NCBI GenBank assembly: GCA_014529385.2
Contig: CM043963.1
Span: 69,706,912-69,770,911 of the forward strand
DNA length: 64,000 nucleotides
DNA from: Adiantum capillus-veneris
Lineage: Eukaryota; Streptophyta; Polypodiopsida; Polypodiales; Pteridaceae
Direction: 5' to 3'
Shown: piece by piece, positions 1-10,359 of the stretch
How positions within the stretch are numbered: position 1 is the first letter of the stretch
Layout of the letters: each line of letters begins with the position of its first letter
The notes under the pieces: generated by a model
Databases searched by the model: none
The model's input: the letters and a program-made list of their open reading frames with translations, nothing else
What the model was told of the DNA's origin: nothing
Program-made: the position numbers and the translations under genes

Positions 1-38
1 GTCGTGGAGAGACAACCACTTTTTACATGTGCATGGAT

Positions 39-42
<4 letters not shown>

Positions 43-98
<56 letters not shown>
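43..98. repeat. (CT)n microsatellite
   Basis: An uninterrupted CT dinucleotide run of about 56 bases. The ORFs that read through it are low-complexity artefacts. Confidence 0.95.
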
Positions 99-102
<4 letters not shown>

Positions 103-543
103 ATTGAGGGTGATTGGATGAAAAAGCACACTTCTTTGCGTCCGTGAGTGTGAATGTTACTGTGTGCATGTGCGCACGTGCGAGAGAGAGGGGTAGAGAG
201 ACAGAGAGAGAGTAGTTTTTTTTTCGTGTGTCGAGATTACACACAGTGTGCCGAGATTACATACAGTGTGGGTTTTTGCATTACTTTGATGTGGGTCGAA
301 AGTTAGACTCTTTAAAGTAGGATGAGTGAATGCTGAGCATACTTGTAAGAGTCATAAATGAAAGAATATACTTTAAGCTTGACTTCAATGCACAAATAAA
401 AGGCACCGTGCCATGCCGCCGAAAGTTATGACTGTGCCGAGATTACTTTTTGTGTCGAGATTACAATTGCACGGTGCCGAAAAAATCCGCGGTCCTCATT
501 GAATCTTGATCCTACTTTTCACTCCCACCTTTGATCCCTTGAG
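99..543. other. non-coding stretch with a repeated 13-bp motif
   Basis: No convincing gene. The motif GTGYCGAGATTAC occurs four times, at 228-240, 248-260, 434-446 and 452-464, as two pairs spaced 20 and 18 bp apart. A GGCACCGTGCC palindrome-like core lies near 402, and a related GCACGGTGCCG near 470. Confidence 0.6.
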
Positions 544-875
544 TTGGACCCCGTGTTACATATAGACGAGGTTCCCCTACCTGCTTGCCCTCTCCCCTTT
601 CCCTTCCATTACCTGACAAACCCCTCTAGCCCTCACCCACCCTATCTCGCCTTCTATCGAACCCGCCCCGCCCTAGCCTTCTCTCACCCTCGACTTGCCC
701 CTCTACCCTCTCACCCTGCCCAAACACCTTATCGCCCTCTAACACCTCACCAAAACTTCCCCTCACCTTGATCCCTTCGTCCCAATTGAAACTTGCCTCT
801 CTCTCTCTCGCGTTCTCACATCCTCTCAGCTCGCACTTTTGTCCTTCTTCTCACAAGATTTTGTGACATTCCTAG

Positions 876-1373
876 ATGGAGTCAAAGTCAGATGTACACA
901 GAGCGGATCCGTCTTTGGTTAATGTGTACTCTCCAGACAGCTCCCCTTTTGACAATTCCTTAAATGCGATTGAATATAGCAAGGATTTTGACCAGTTGAC
1001 CATTGTATGTCTTCATAGCCCAAGGTTGGTAGATGATCCAAACACATTTCATGGTCTTCCTGAGCATGAAGACGGGGCAAAAATGACACCCACTAAGGAG
1101 CACATGCTAGAGCATACAACTAATGACACTGATGTGACGACCGCCCATTGGCGATGGCTTTGGAGTCCATTACGGACACACATTTCTCAGGGGGCACAAC
1201 TCCAGACTCCATGGTCATCTTTGACATTACCTTACCATATCACCCCTTGGATACGGTCTTTAGTAGCACTAGTACGGCCGGCCGCCTTCGGCGGCCTCTC
1301 TCCCTCCCCCTCTCTCCCTCTTTATCGCGTGCAAAGGGGCTTGTTTTTATTTTGGACTTTAGCCTTCAGGTAG
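876..1373 (+). CDS. unrecognised ORF, 165 codons (weak)
   Basis: This is an open frame beginning at an ATG after a pyrimidine-rich stretch. The first about 95 residues are of normal composition, acidic and polar. The C-terminal part reads through a GC-rich hairpin (GGCCGCC-TTC-GGCGGCC near 1280) and a CT-rich tract, and looks less like protein. I recognise no domain or motif and see no clear splice sites. It could be a first exon, a transposon relic, or chance. It lies outside all the recognisable elements, so it is listed, but at low confidence. Confidence 0.15.
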   Translation: MESKSDVHRADPSLVNVYSPDSSPFDNSLNAIEYSKDFDQLTIVCLHSPRLVDDPNTFHGLPEHEDGAKMTPTKEHMLEHTTNDTDVTTAHWRWLWSPLRTHISQGAQLQTPWSSLTLPYHITPWIRSLVALVRPAAFGGLSPSPSLPLYRVQRGLFLFWTLAFR

Positions 1374-1523
1374 CAGATTGCGACACGTGTAAAGGGCTCC
1401 CCCTTCCGCCATATTATGTTATAGTAGATTGACCTCACCTTGTTGGGCCTCACTTCAAAGTCTTCTACAACATTTGGAGGTACTCACTAACCTCTCAAGA
1501 ATTATACCAACTTTTTTACCTCT

Positions 1524-1895
1524 TTGGCTAGCATCACACTCACATTAGAAATTATTGGCACCATCATCGGCTTGCATTCTACATCTGCATCATTCTCTAA
1601 TAATAATAGATCATATCATGGTCACAAGAAATATTCCTTAGTCGAGGATGTAGTGTCAACTACCAATGATTTTCTCTCTCCCTCCCATTCCACCTTTGCA
1701 AAATATGTCAAAATCTTCAATATTCTATACTATTTCTTATTTAGAGCACATCTAGAACAGGGTAGCATGCCCAAGCCTCAAGAGGCTCACACTATTTGTG
1801 ACACGTATTGTTGCTTGATCACTCGCACTCCATTCCCATTCCACAAACTCATTTTAGGTCACTTGCGACAAAGAGCAAAATGTTATAGGCAGTAG
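1524..1895 (+). other. unassigned ORF stretch
   Basis: A 123-codon open frame with no recognised domain. It starts within serine- and isoleucine-rich sequence and includes a CTCTCTCCCTCCC tract. Its codon use and context do not establish that it is a gene. Confidence 0.1.
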
Positions 1896-2010
1896 AAGAC
1901 AGATAACCAGCAGCGCTTCAGATGTCATACCACTCCACTACTGCTTTGATAAGTAGACAAGATTAGGTTTTCACATAGGGTTAGTGCAAGATGAGGGGCG
2001 AGGTGAGGGG

Positions 2011-2170
2011 GTGGGCACTGGAGAGGGTAGGGCAGTGGTGAGGGGTGGTCAGTGGAGAGGGTAGGGCGAGTGTGAGAGGGTGGGTGCTGGAGAGGGTAGG
2101 GCAGTGGTGAGGGGTGGCCAGTGGAGAGGGTCGGGCGAGTGTGAGAGGGTGGGCACTGGAGAGGGTAGGG
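2011..2170. repeat. 69-bp tandem minisatellite, about 2.3 copies
   Basis: Units begin at 2011, 2080 and 2149 with GTGGGCACTGGAGAGGG or a one- or two-base variant, giving a period of exactly 69 bp. Each unit holds two copies of GGAGAGGGT(A/C)GGGC, so it may derive from a shorter ancestral repeat. The period is a multiple of three, which keeps two overlapping minus-strand frames open; these Pro/His/Leu-rich ORFs are therefore not evidence of a gene. The purine-rich, CCCT/GAGG-type composition continues to about 2260. Confidence 0.9.
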
Positions 2171-2953
2171 TGAGAGTGAGGGTCGAGGAGGTTTTGTAGG
2201 GGGTAGGGCGAACAATGTGGCGAGTGAGGGGTAAGGCGAGAGAGTGTGAGGGGATAGGCCTTGGTAGTAGCTCTTACAATCAATAACCGGTGAGATAAAG
2301 AGCAAGAGCAATGGGAGAGGAAGAAACCCATGTGTGTGTAGGTCTTGAATGTTTCTTAGGAGAATCTGATAAGAAAGAAAGATTGCATCACATAGCATCA
2401 CACTCACTCTTGCAAAGCAAAGATGACATCATTCTCACCGTCACAATGTGGGTTTGCAGATTGCAAGGCTCGTCTTAGAAACTTTAAAGGCCAAAAACCA
2501 AGTACTCTCCTCTGAAAAACACAGGGGTTCTTGATGACATGCCCTTTTAAAGATTATCACAATGCATGCCTTTACTTAAGATATACCAGAGTCACCCTCA
2601 AGGTGTTGATGCAAGAGCAGCAATGCGGCCTTGGCTGCTTCTTCATCATCTTCATTGAAGACACACCAACCAACACCTACACTGCAAGGCTAGGTGTTCA
2701 CCGGGACAAAACTAGCATAGTCAGTACATGCATACCATTTACAGCTAGCACTACTACCAATGTGATTAAGGATGAGAGCAACTAATCAAGCTGCAACACA
2801 TTTGCATGGGACTATTATAGTAGCCACAATGAGAGCAATGGTCCAATAGGAGGAGCTTGTACAAGTAGATGGTGATGGACTTGAGAGAAGATGATCAAAA
2901 TGAGAAAGAAAAGAGAAAATTATAGAGCAAGAGGAAGCAATCTAGGCTGGGTG

Positions 2954-2954
<1 letters not shown>

Positions 2955-3011
<57 letters not shown>
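2955..3011. repeat. (GA)n tract, tail of the LINE-ORF1-like fragment
   Basis: A GA run on the + strand. Read on the minus strand it is a (CT)n tail directly following the palindrome-containing 3' end of the ORF1-like repeat at 3042-3055. Confidence 0.9.
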
Positions 3012-3016
<5 letters not shown>

Positions 3017-3620
3017 TATAGATTCCATTATCATCCTTGGAGGTCAAATATGACCTATTCGACCAATAAAACGTGTACAATAGAGGCTCCTCTATCTAAG
3101 AGGGTACAATGGCTGCAATAACACATGTAGATGGGGGGGGCTAGGAGGGTGATACAACAAAATTGTTGCTTAAGAGGATAGGGGTGGCTAAGGGGGAGGA
3201 GGTGGATGTCGGGTGGGTTTCTGTGTGTGAAACTCCTTGATGATGGCTCTACCACCACGATAGACGACGTACTTACCTGTGGCCCGTTACCTGTGGCCCG
3301 TGCATCTTGTACCTTCTGTAGTTCTTGCTTCTTTATCTTGAGTTGGGCGGGGGTTAGAGCCTTGCTAATCCATATGGTTGTGCCCTTAAGAAGATGTGTT
3401 TGCTTCAAGAGTGCCATGCGGTCCTCTTTGGTCTTGAAAACAAGGCTCCCTTGGTTGGTGCGGGGATCTCGATAGAAGAATTCAATGGTGGGAATGTCAA
3501 ATTTGATTGGTTGGATAGCATTGTTGAGCTTGGTTAAGGTAGTAGGAAAATCACAAATCTCCTCTCACCAATGGGAAAGTCACCAATGCGTAGGGTGGAG
3601 ATAGAGATGGCGTAGAAGGA
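3012..3620 (-). pseudogene. LINE-ORF1-like RNA-binding protein repeat, degenerate copy
   Basis: On the minus strand, 3417 down to about 3290 encodes a segment with KTKEDRMALLKQTHLLKG and then WISKALTPAQLK and KVQDARATG. This aligns motif for motif with the open copy at 9,660-10,202 (KNKEERVKFLRQSRLL, WIAEELTMNQLK, KVHEARKQG). Weaker similarity continues upstream to about 3,620 (LRIGDFP against VRIGGLH) across at least one frameshift. Downstream, both copies share GGTCATATNTGACC, GGATGATAAT and then (CT)n. The order RRM-like core followed by a basic C-terminal domain resembles ORF1p of L1-type LINEs; this assignment is inference. No reverse transcriptase follows. Confidence 0.55.
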
Positions 3621-4330
3621 GATGGGGCATTAGGACAAGGTGTAGTGAAACCAACACAACAATTATGAGGAGAGAAGATACTTCAAATAAATAACCTACC
3701 CGGGAACCAAAACTTTTGTAGGGAGAGGTGGCCAAAGATTGAGCAATATAACAATAGAATTAAAACAATAGGTAGGAGGGATAGAAAAAGATAACCCATT
3801 GGAGACATTGATCTAGCACTAAACCAAAGATATTAACGAACAATTGACAACTCATACAATTGTGAGATGATAGAGAGTAACCCAACAAGGGTGAACAGTC
3901 CAAAAGGATAAAGGAATGCTAAGGATAACCAAAACCATCATGGAAGCTATGCAATTGTGAGGTAGTGACGGGAAACCACTAGAAGTATTTGAGGGGATGT
4001 AAAGCTAGGAATGAGAAGACGGTGCAATGGAGAGAGCATGTGTTGAGTGCGATATGATACTAACGGGAATCTATGGCCTATTAAAGGCAAGGCAAGCAGG
4101 TGATGCCTAGGGGCCAGTGAGATAGGGATTGAGGCAAGAACCATTAACTAATTACAGAGGCTCCCTTATTAAAGTATGCAATTGGACCGTCCCTTGGGGA
4201 AGAATGTTGGTCACCACAAACGGCTTTTGCTAGACTGGCATCAACTTCATTTCTTTCTGTAGATACTTTGCCTGATATAAAACAACCAGGGAGCACTTTT
4301 TTGAAACTTTCTTGTCTTCAGATGTCGATC
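3621..4330. other. no gene recognised
   Basis: AT-rich sequence between the ORF1-like fragment and the CACTA element. A small minus ORF at 3,947-4,144 has no recognisable domain. I searched by eye for a CACTA terminus here and did not find a convincing one. Confidence 0.4.
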
Positions 4331-4335
4331 CTGCC

Positions 4336-5140
4336 AAGATTTTCTTCTTTGTTGCTCAATCTCCAAGGCCTTTGCTACTAATAGCCGCTCGTGCTTTATT
4401 GATTTTGTACTTCAGAACGCTTGTGCTTGTAGTATTCGCGCGTTCAATCAGGTCTTCATTGAAGCGCTCATCCCAACTTGACACGAGAAACTCATCATGG
4501 AGCATGCTGATGACTCTGTCTTTTAATTCACTTGGCACTTCACTCTAGGTGTTTAGTGTGTAGTGTCTAAACACCCGAGAGCACACACCACGCATCCGCG
4601 AGATCACCTTCTTGCCTTCATCAAGTCGCCGCTAATGTTGACGGAGTACGGCAAGCCCTCTTGCCTGTGACGCGTGAACCTGGGTGTCTCAAAAGGGGTC
4701 TCTAGCAGTGTCTTGATGGGGGTACGGACGTCGAAGCAAGGAGTGTCGACTGGGGTGACTCTCGGAGGAGTAGGTAGTGGTGTGTAGCCAGGAACGGCCG
4801 ATAGCCGTGCAAAACCTAGCGTAGATGGCGATGCCGTGGCTGGTGTGGGGGCGGGCAAATAAGAGGATAGTAAAGAGCCTCGTCGAACACGAGGTGGTGT
4901 CGAGGCATCAGTGGCGGCATCCCCACAACAACCACCGTCGCCACCACTAGAGCGTCGGTGCCTAGACGAGTGTGAAGATCGTCTCGTCGACACCAAACCT
5001 TCAGAGCGTGCTGAATGCTCCGAAACAGAGGGAGAAGCTGAAGGAGTAGAACGATGTGATGGTGCTCTAGAGCGATGAAGATCCTCGTACCACCTCCTCT
5101 ACTGAGGTGACAAAGATGAAAGAAACTCATCGTCATCCAT
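4336..5140 (-). pseudogene. CACTA second gene, TNPA/Transposase_24-like, broken
   Basis: Two minus-strand pieces belong together. The first (5,100 to 4,604) is Ser/Pro/Arg-rich: SRAPSHRSTPSASPS, STRRSSHSSRHRRSSGGD, then proline-threonine-rich TPLPTPPRVTPVDTP. The second (about 4,600 to 4,356), after a frameshift and a stop, has VPSELKDRVISMLHDEF, DERFNEDLIERAN and KYKINKARAAISSKG. The second piece has the pattern of the plant Ptta/En-Spm transposase family that accompanies TNP2 in CACTA elements. The gene lies downstream of the TNP2 gene in the same orientation, the usual CACTA order. TNPA-type proteins bind subterminal repeats. A possible intron acceptor TTAATGCAG lies near 5,146. Family assignment is moderate. 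Confidence 0.5.
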
Positions 5141-5199
5141 ACCTGCATTAAACACATGAACATTTAATCTTAATATTGAATGGAGAAGAAAACATGGAC

Positions 5200-5212
<13 letters not shown>

Positions 5213-5265
<53 letters not shown>
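5213..5265. repeat. (AG)n microsatellite
   Basis: An AG run of about 53 bases inside the CACTA element, between the TNPA-like gene and the long hairpin. It is a CT run on the coding (minus) strand and could lie in an intron or leader. Confidence 0.95.
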
Positions 5266-5269
<4 letters not shown>

Positions 5270-5358
5270 CATAAAGGGGGAGGAGTTCCTGTGTAGAGAG
5301 ATTCCTGTGATGTTCTTGTGAATTTTGTTTCCCGTGTGCATTCTACGTATCTTGCATA

Positions 5359-5622
5359 AGCACTGCGTTCTGAGTGCGATGGAGACTGAGGCTGCAATCG
5401 CGAAGGAGGTGATCTGTCTCTGCTCATAGATGTTGCTCGCCCCTCCACTTGATCTAGTTGATCGGGTGAAAAGACGCTAAGAAGTAGTAGTAGTGCTTCT
5501 TAGCGTCTCTTTCATCCGATCAACTAAATCTAATGGAGGAGCGAGCAACATCTATGAGCAGAGACAAATCACCTCCTTCGCGTTTGCAGCCTCAGTCTCC
5601 ATCGCACTCAGAGCACAATGCT
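5359..5622. repeat. long near-perfect inverted repeat (126-bp arms, 11-nt loop)
   Basis: The left arm (5359-5484) and right arm (5496-5622) are reverse complements with about 10 mismatches and one single-base bulge, so about 92% identity. The loop is TAGTAGTAGTG. Pairing stops abruptly at both outer ends. Each arm contains an ATG-started stretch that reads MSRDRSPPSRLQPQSPSHSE or a near copy, one per strand. So an SR-rich coding segment was duplicated head to head. It lies between the TNP2 and TNPA-like genes. A transcript from either strand would fold into a long dsRNA-like hairpin. Confidence 0.95.
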
Positions 5623-5866
5623 CGTTGGTATATCATACTTTCATGACACACCGAGGAGTGTGGCTGCTTGTGAGAACATACCTGGAGCATACGCACTTGG
5701 AGTGGACGCAATGACGATTAAACACATTTTAAATTTCTCAAGTATAGCATATAGACAAGAATGGACAAAAAGCCACGTGAATACAAAATATATTATAAAA
5801 CGGAGCAAAATTGTTCAAATACAATGATTATGGCTTTAAGAGGTCTCTCTCTCATCCTCACATAGC

Positions 5867-8800
5867 TCAACATAACTCCCTATATCTATAGAGCTCTCCA
5901 TTTAGGCAGATGTACTCCGTTTGATTTTGTAGATCCTCTGCATGAACCCCATAGAGAGTAGCAGCTTGATGCTCGTCTAGCACCACCTCAGTGGCTTTTG
6001 AGTGAGCATGTTCTCCAATCTCCTCCATTGATGTCGCTGTGATTGGCACATGGTAGCCCTCATACATCCGTGCACTACGAGGGGCTACCTCTATGACGTA
6101 CCACCAGTTTGATGCAGACTTTGTAGGATGAAATATCACTTGCCAAAGCCACATAACTTACATGAGAACTTCCAAGCACATAACTTCTAAAATGTTAACT
6201 ATTTACATACTTACTTGTTCACAATGCTCGAGTAGTACAAAAGTATCTCTTAGGTCGGTCCATGTTTTAGTTGAATTCACCTCAAGGAAACCAGACTCTC
6301 CTCTGCGCACAATAGCATTGCAACCCTCCATGTTTATCTTAAACCATTGCATGTCGAACAAGTTGACAAAAAATCCTCTATAATTGATCCTCAAAATCTC
6401 TTGTAGCATGCCAAAGTAAGTGAGTTCAGCCACCACAGGATCTGCATCAGACGACCGTCGACGACTAGAGTGTTCAAATTTTTCCATGATTCCACAATCT
6501 TGAGTAAAGTGCTTTTTGTCAATCCGTTCCACCCTAAAATATTGACCTTTACACCATGCTGCTATGTATGACTTATACTACAACCAACAAAAATTTTTAG
6601 TGGCCGTTCAAACATCTAGAAATTCACTAGTCATACATTGCAAACTTATCTTGGTCGCGCAACCCCGAGAGTACTCCCACTCCTCTTCTATCACTTTTTC
6701 ACCGCACTGTTGTGCGCTTTTCAATTTGTTGTGCAACCATCTTAAGATCATGAATGTTGGTAGGCTCTCCAGACCCGCCGGATAATGCATCGGTGGTCGT
6801 CTTCCCCATCTCCACTCGATCCGTGCCCTTTGTCGCTCTTGCTTTGCATCCTCGTATTGTGAAATCCACTTTTGCATCACTGGATTGTGAAGCATGCAAA
6901 AGCGATTTTGCACATGACAATCCTAGATATGCGCTCATCATCTATGGTTTTCCATAGCGTGTCCCAGGCTTTATCAAATCCGTCTAGCCACTCTCCAATG
7001 TAAACTAGGAACTCTGATACCAGCGAACCTTCTGCCATGCTACCCTCTGGACGTGCCTTCTGACGCACATATCCTTTGACTATTTTCATGAAACATTCTA
7101 AAAAGAACATCCATCTGGAATGTACTGTGCCAGCTATTTCCACCTCATCAACTATGTGAACAAGAAGATGCACCTGAATGGTTAGCATGGTAGTAGGAAA
7201 GTGTTTTTCAAACATGCACACAACCTCCACAACGTTTAGTTTGGTGAATGGTATGGAGTCTACATTGATCTCATTTTGTGAGATCCATTGCACCAACTTC
7301 GCAAGTCTGTAGATTGTGTTACGGACGTAAGGAGACAAACATCCCTCAATGGCCACTGGTAAAATAAACTGCAAAACATGTCTAGCAATGATATTAAAGT
7401 CCACACACAAATTTGTTACACAATTCCCACTATCATATATTCCACTTCAAACATACCTGACACATTTTATGCCAATCGTGTGACTTCAAACCGGTAAGCT
7501 TTCCTTCTTTAGTGAAACACGTTCAGAGCGAGTGCATTACAGTAGTGGGGGTCCGCACAGATCAAATGGTCTCTTTTACTTTGCATTATTGGGCTCCTGT
7601 CAAAATCCATGGCGCTTTAGGGAGTTTTATTGATCCATCAGATGCTGTCTACCGCCAATATTGCTCCATACGATCCACATTTCAAAGGTCAACCCTGGCT
7701 CCCAAAGTAACTTTCTTGCCGGTCAATTAATGGTCCCACAGCAGATTACCCACATTCTTGAATATGTGCATTGGATTGAGCAAATGATTGATCATGAGTC
7801 TGGGCCAATATGGTAACTCATACCATAAAGAGAGTCTCTTCATCCCTGGCAGCAAATCGTCATCACACATATCCTTTTGCTCTAACCATGCTTGTGCAGA
7901 TATCCTTGGTGGCTCTCTTTTCAAAAAGACGGCATGTAACACATGATTCTCTGGAAGATACACTTGATGACCTTTGTAGATTTGCTTCTTCAATGAGGGC
8001 GCTCGACGTGCATTAAGTCTAGGTCCACATGTGACACATGCTCTGTATCCGCTTGTTTGAAGCCCTGCATGTATACACGTGACAATAGATAAGCTTGAAA
8101 AAAACCAAGATTTACAGTGTTTGAGTTTGAGTGTAAATCACCTGAGCATTCTGTTAGTCCGGGATAGTCATGCATGGTCCACATTAGAATGCCTCTAATC
8201 AAAGCATTCCGTCCACCTGTGTATCGGCTCATATCCACCACTTCTATGCCAATCCACAATTGTTGTAGCTCTTCCAATAGTGGACAAAGATACACATCGA
8301 TTCTTTTCACTTTATACAACCCCGGCACAATCAAGCTTAGCCACAGGTGCTCCTTCTTGGTAGTCAACCATGGGGGAATGTTGTAGTTGACGATGGCAAC
8401 GGGCCACACACTGTAAGATATTGATCTCTGACCAAATGGATTTACGCCATCCATAGCCAGGCCTAGGTGCAAATTTTGAGCTTCCCTGGAAAGATCCGGC
8501 CATGTTTCGTCTATATGTTTCCAGGCTGCACAATCTGCAAGAATCTGTAGCACACCATTCGAAGATTTATTCTCCTCATGCCATGATGCTAGGGCGGCCA
8601 TGGACTTACATTCAAATAAATGCTTGATGCGAGGAAGCAGAGGAAAATGTCGCAAAACCTTTTGTGGAATTTTTTTCCCGTGGAGATCTACTCGATATCT
8701 CTCGGAATCACATTTCGAATACTTCTCCATGTCTATGTATTCCCCTCTGAAAGAATGCAGTCGTTAGGACAAGCGTGAATAAAATTGTAATCCATCCCCA

Positions 8801-9539
8801 AGTTTTGCAAGATATTTCTTGATTCCTCTCTGGAATCTGGCATCACATTATCAGCTGGCAGTATCTGCTCTTTGAGCAATCTACACAACGAAAAAAATGC
8901 GGTACACTTGTGTAAGTAATCTATCAAATCATTATACATCTAGAGTTTTTTATTAAAGTAAACACATTGTAACAGATCACCTGAAAAGCGCTGTGACACT
9001 AGTGTCACTCCATCCAAACTTTGCCTGCATGTTGAGAAGAATGAGGAGCACCTTCAATCTAGACACACATGCTCCATCATACAATGGCGTATCGGCTTCA
9101 CTTTTCATATCATCATAGATAAGCCTTTCTAAATCCATGATCTTCTCGATCATTTCATCGATCTCGGGCTCAAACATTGCCTTGTTAGGAATGTGGTCTA
9201 CATGATCATCCTCCGAGCTGTCAGAGGCTACATCTTGTGGCCTCACGTATGCTTCTTGACCAAAGCGCCTGCGAATCTATTGGGTTGCAAGATTGCTGCC
9301 TGTTGGCCAGCGTCAGAGCCCGATAAGTTATAATTGGCAACTACTTGATCTATAATCGATGGATCAAACTCACCAAATTTGCGAACGTGCTGCAAAGAAA
9401 TGCGTCTTGTCCGTCGCACACCATGTTTGCATTGATTACAAGGAGATAAGATCCTTGTTGAGAGATAGGTGTTTCGGTTGGACGGCCCCACATCCTCAAC
9501 ACTACTCATAATGAATGTAAAAACTGATAACCTGGACAT
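5867..9539 (-). pseudogene. TNP2-type CACTA transposase
   Basis: The enzyme cuts and moves the element. On the minus strand, in order: an N-terminal transposase-associated domain (LSPCNQCKHG with RISLQHVRKFG, 9,539-9,243); an acidic linker and DTPLYDGACVSRLKVLL with KFGWSD (9,246-8,981); LLPADN-type region and HACPNDCIL (8,880-8,733); the tnp2 core with CDSERYR, LAMDGVNPFG, and YELPYW followed by NPMHIFKNV (8,730-7,727); GLKSHD, then LPVAIEG and HSRWMFFLE (about 7,510-6,877); and a C-terminal DUF4216-like part with WWYVIE (6,532-5,867). A 100-bp intron, 8,881-8,980, has GT-AG ends and keeps the frame. Frameshifts near 8,733 and 7,993 and other breaks suggest a pseudogene, although some gaps may be further introns. 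Confidence 0.85.
8881..8980 (-). other. intron in the TNP2 gene
   Basis: The donor is CAG|GTGATC and the acceptor TTCGTTGTGTAG|ATTG on the minus strand. Removing 100 bp joins the phenylalanine-arginine end of the upstream exon to LLKEQILPADN in frame. The intron is AT-rich with a T-run before the acceptor, as expected for a plant intron. Confidence 0.75.
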
Positions 9540-9571
9540 AAATTTAATCTTCTATTGGCATCCTCCGTCTT

Positions 9572-9573
<2 letters not shown>

Positions 9574-9620
<47 letters not shown>
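9574..9620. repeat. (CT)n tract upstream of the ORF1-like gene
   Basis: A CT run of 47 bases, 40 bases before the chosen start of the ORF1-like CDS. Together with the tract at 10,362-10,438 it brackets the repeat. Confidence 0.95.
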
Positions 9621-9625
<5 letters not shown>

Positions 9626-9659
9626 TTGCCTGTGCAAATTAGAAGAACAATTCAAGTCT

Positions 9660-10202
9660 ATGGCTGACCTCACCACCGACAAGGTAAAGGAGGTTGAGGC
9701 AAAGGTTAGCCAAGTTCACTCAACAACCATTGCCCAAGTAAAGACGTGTGTAACAAAGGAAATCTCCGAACAAAAATCTCAAGAAGATAATGCCCTCAAG
9801 GTACGGATCGGTGGGCTCCACTTGCAGTGGTGCACTGTTGAGGACACCCTTGAAGAGGCAATCATCAAACTTAACAACATTATTGAGCCAATCAACATCA
9901 AGTCAGAGAATGTCACTTGGATCAATGATACACATCGTCATGTGCGTCCCGACCATTGTGTTCTTACCTTCAAGAACAAAGAGGAGCGGGTGAAGTTTCT
10001 ACGTCAGTCCCGCCTTCTCAAAGAAACCAAGCTTTGGATTGCAGAAGAATTGACCATGAATCAACTCAAGAGTAAAGCGAGTGAGCTTAAGAAGGTGCAT
10101 GAAGCGCGTAAGCAAGGAAAATGGGCAATCTATCGAGGTGGCAAAGCGATCATCCAGGAATTCCGAAATCCCAAACCAGCTCTCCCCCCAGCCGACCCTT
10201 AG
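9660..10202 (+). CDS. LINE-ORF1-like RNA-binding protein, intact 180-codon frame
   Basis: The ATG at 9,660 was chosen because the longer frame from 9,555 only translates the CT microsatellite. Residues about 1-50 have the heptad-like, Lys/Glu/Val pattern of a coiled coil (TDKVKEVEAKVSQVHST). Residues about 65-120 resemble an RRM-type fold (IIKLNNIIEP, VLTFKNKEERVKFLRQS). Residues about 120-170 are a basic C-terminal domain (WIAEELTMNQLK, KVHEARKQGKWAIYRGGK). Coiled coil, RRM, then C-terminal domain is the layout of L1 ORF1p, which coats LINE RNA. No endonuclease or reverse transcriptase follows: only about 160 bp, a palindrome and a (CT)n tail. A sister copy lies at 3,012-3,620. It could instead be a domesticated or non-autonomous-element protein. 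Confidence 0.55.
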   Translation: MADLTTDKVKEVEAKVSQVHSTTIAQVKTCVTKEISEQKSQEDNALKVRIGGLHLQWCTVEDTLEEAIIKLNNIIEPINIKSENVTWINDTHRHVRPDHCVLTFKNKEERVKFLRQSRLLKETKLWIAEELTMNQLKSKASELKKVHEARKQGKWAIYRGGKAIIQEFRNPKPALPPADP

Positions 10203-10359
10203 GTTTTTGTTTGTTTTCTCCTTTTTTTTTCTACCCTACCCTCTTGATGGACCCTCAGTCCTTAACTGATATGTATCAGCACACACTGAGAATGAATCGT
10301 TGTAATGTTGTGTTCTTGGTCCCATAGGTCATATATGACCTCCGTGGATGATAATCCAA

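Larger units (their letters stand above)
4300..9545 (-). mobile_element. CACTA (En/Spm-type) DNA transposon, decayed; ends not found
   Basis: The element is defined by its two minus-strand genes, a TNP2 transposase at 9,539-5,867 and a TNPA-like gene at about 5,140-4,336. The limits given are those of the coding content. I could not find a matching pair of CACTA termini or the 3-bp duplication, so the true ends may lie inside 3.6-4.3 kb and beyond 9.55 kb. The ORF1-like repeat with its CT tracts lies immediately upstream of the TNP2 start and may have inserted in the promoter end. Confidence 0.65.

Noticed and set aside
23-244. Minus-strand ORF over the CT tract
   Set aside because: Most of it translates a dinucleotide repeat (Arg-Glu); no gene evidence.
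1270-1292. GC-rich hairpin as a transcription terminator
   Set aside because: Bacterial-type terminators are not meaningful in this plant context; it is just a 7-bp palindrome.
1925-2407. Two long overlapping Pro/His/Leu-rich minus ORFs
   Set aside because: They are open only because the 69-bp minisatellite has a period divisible by three.
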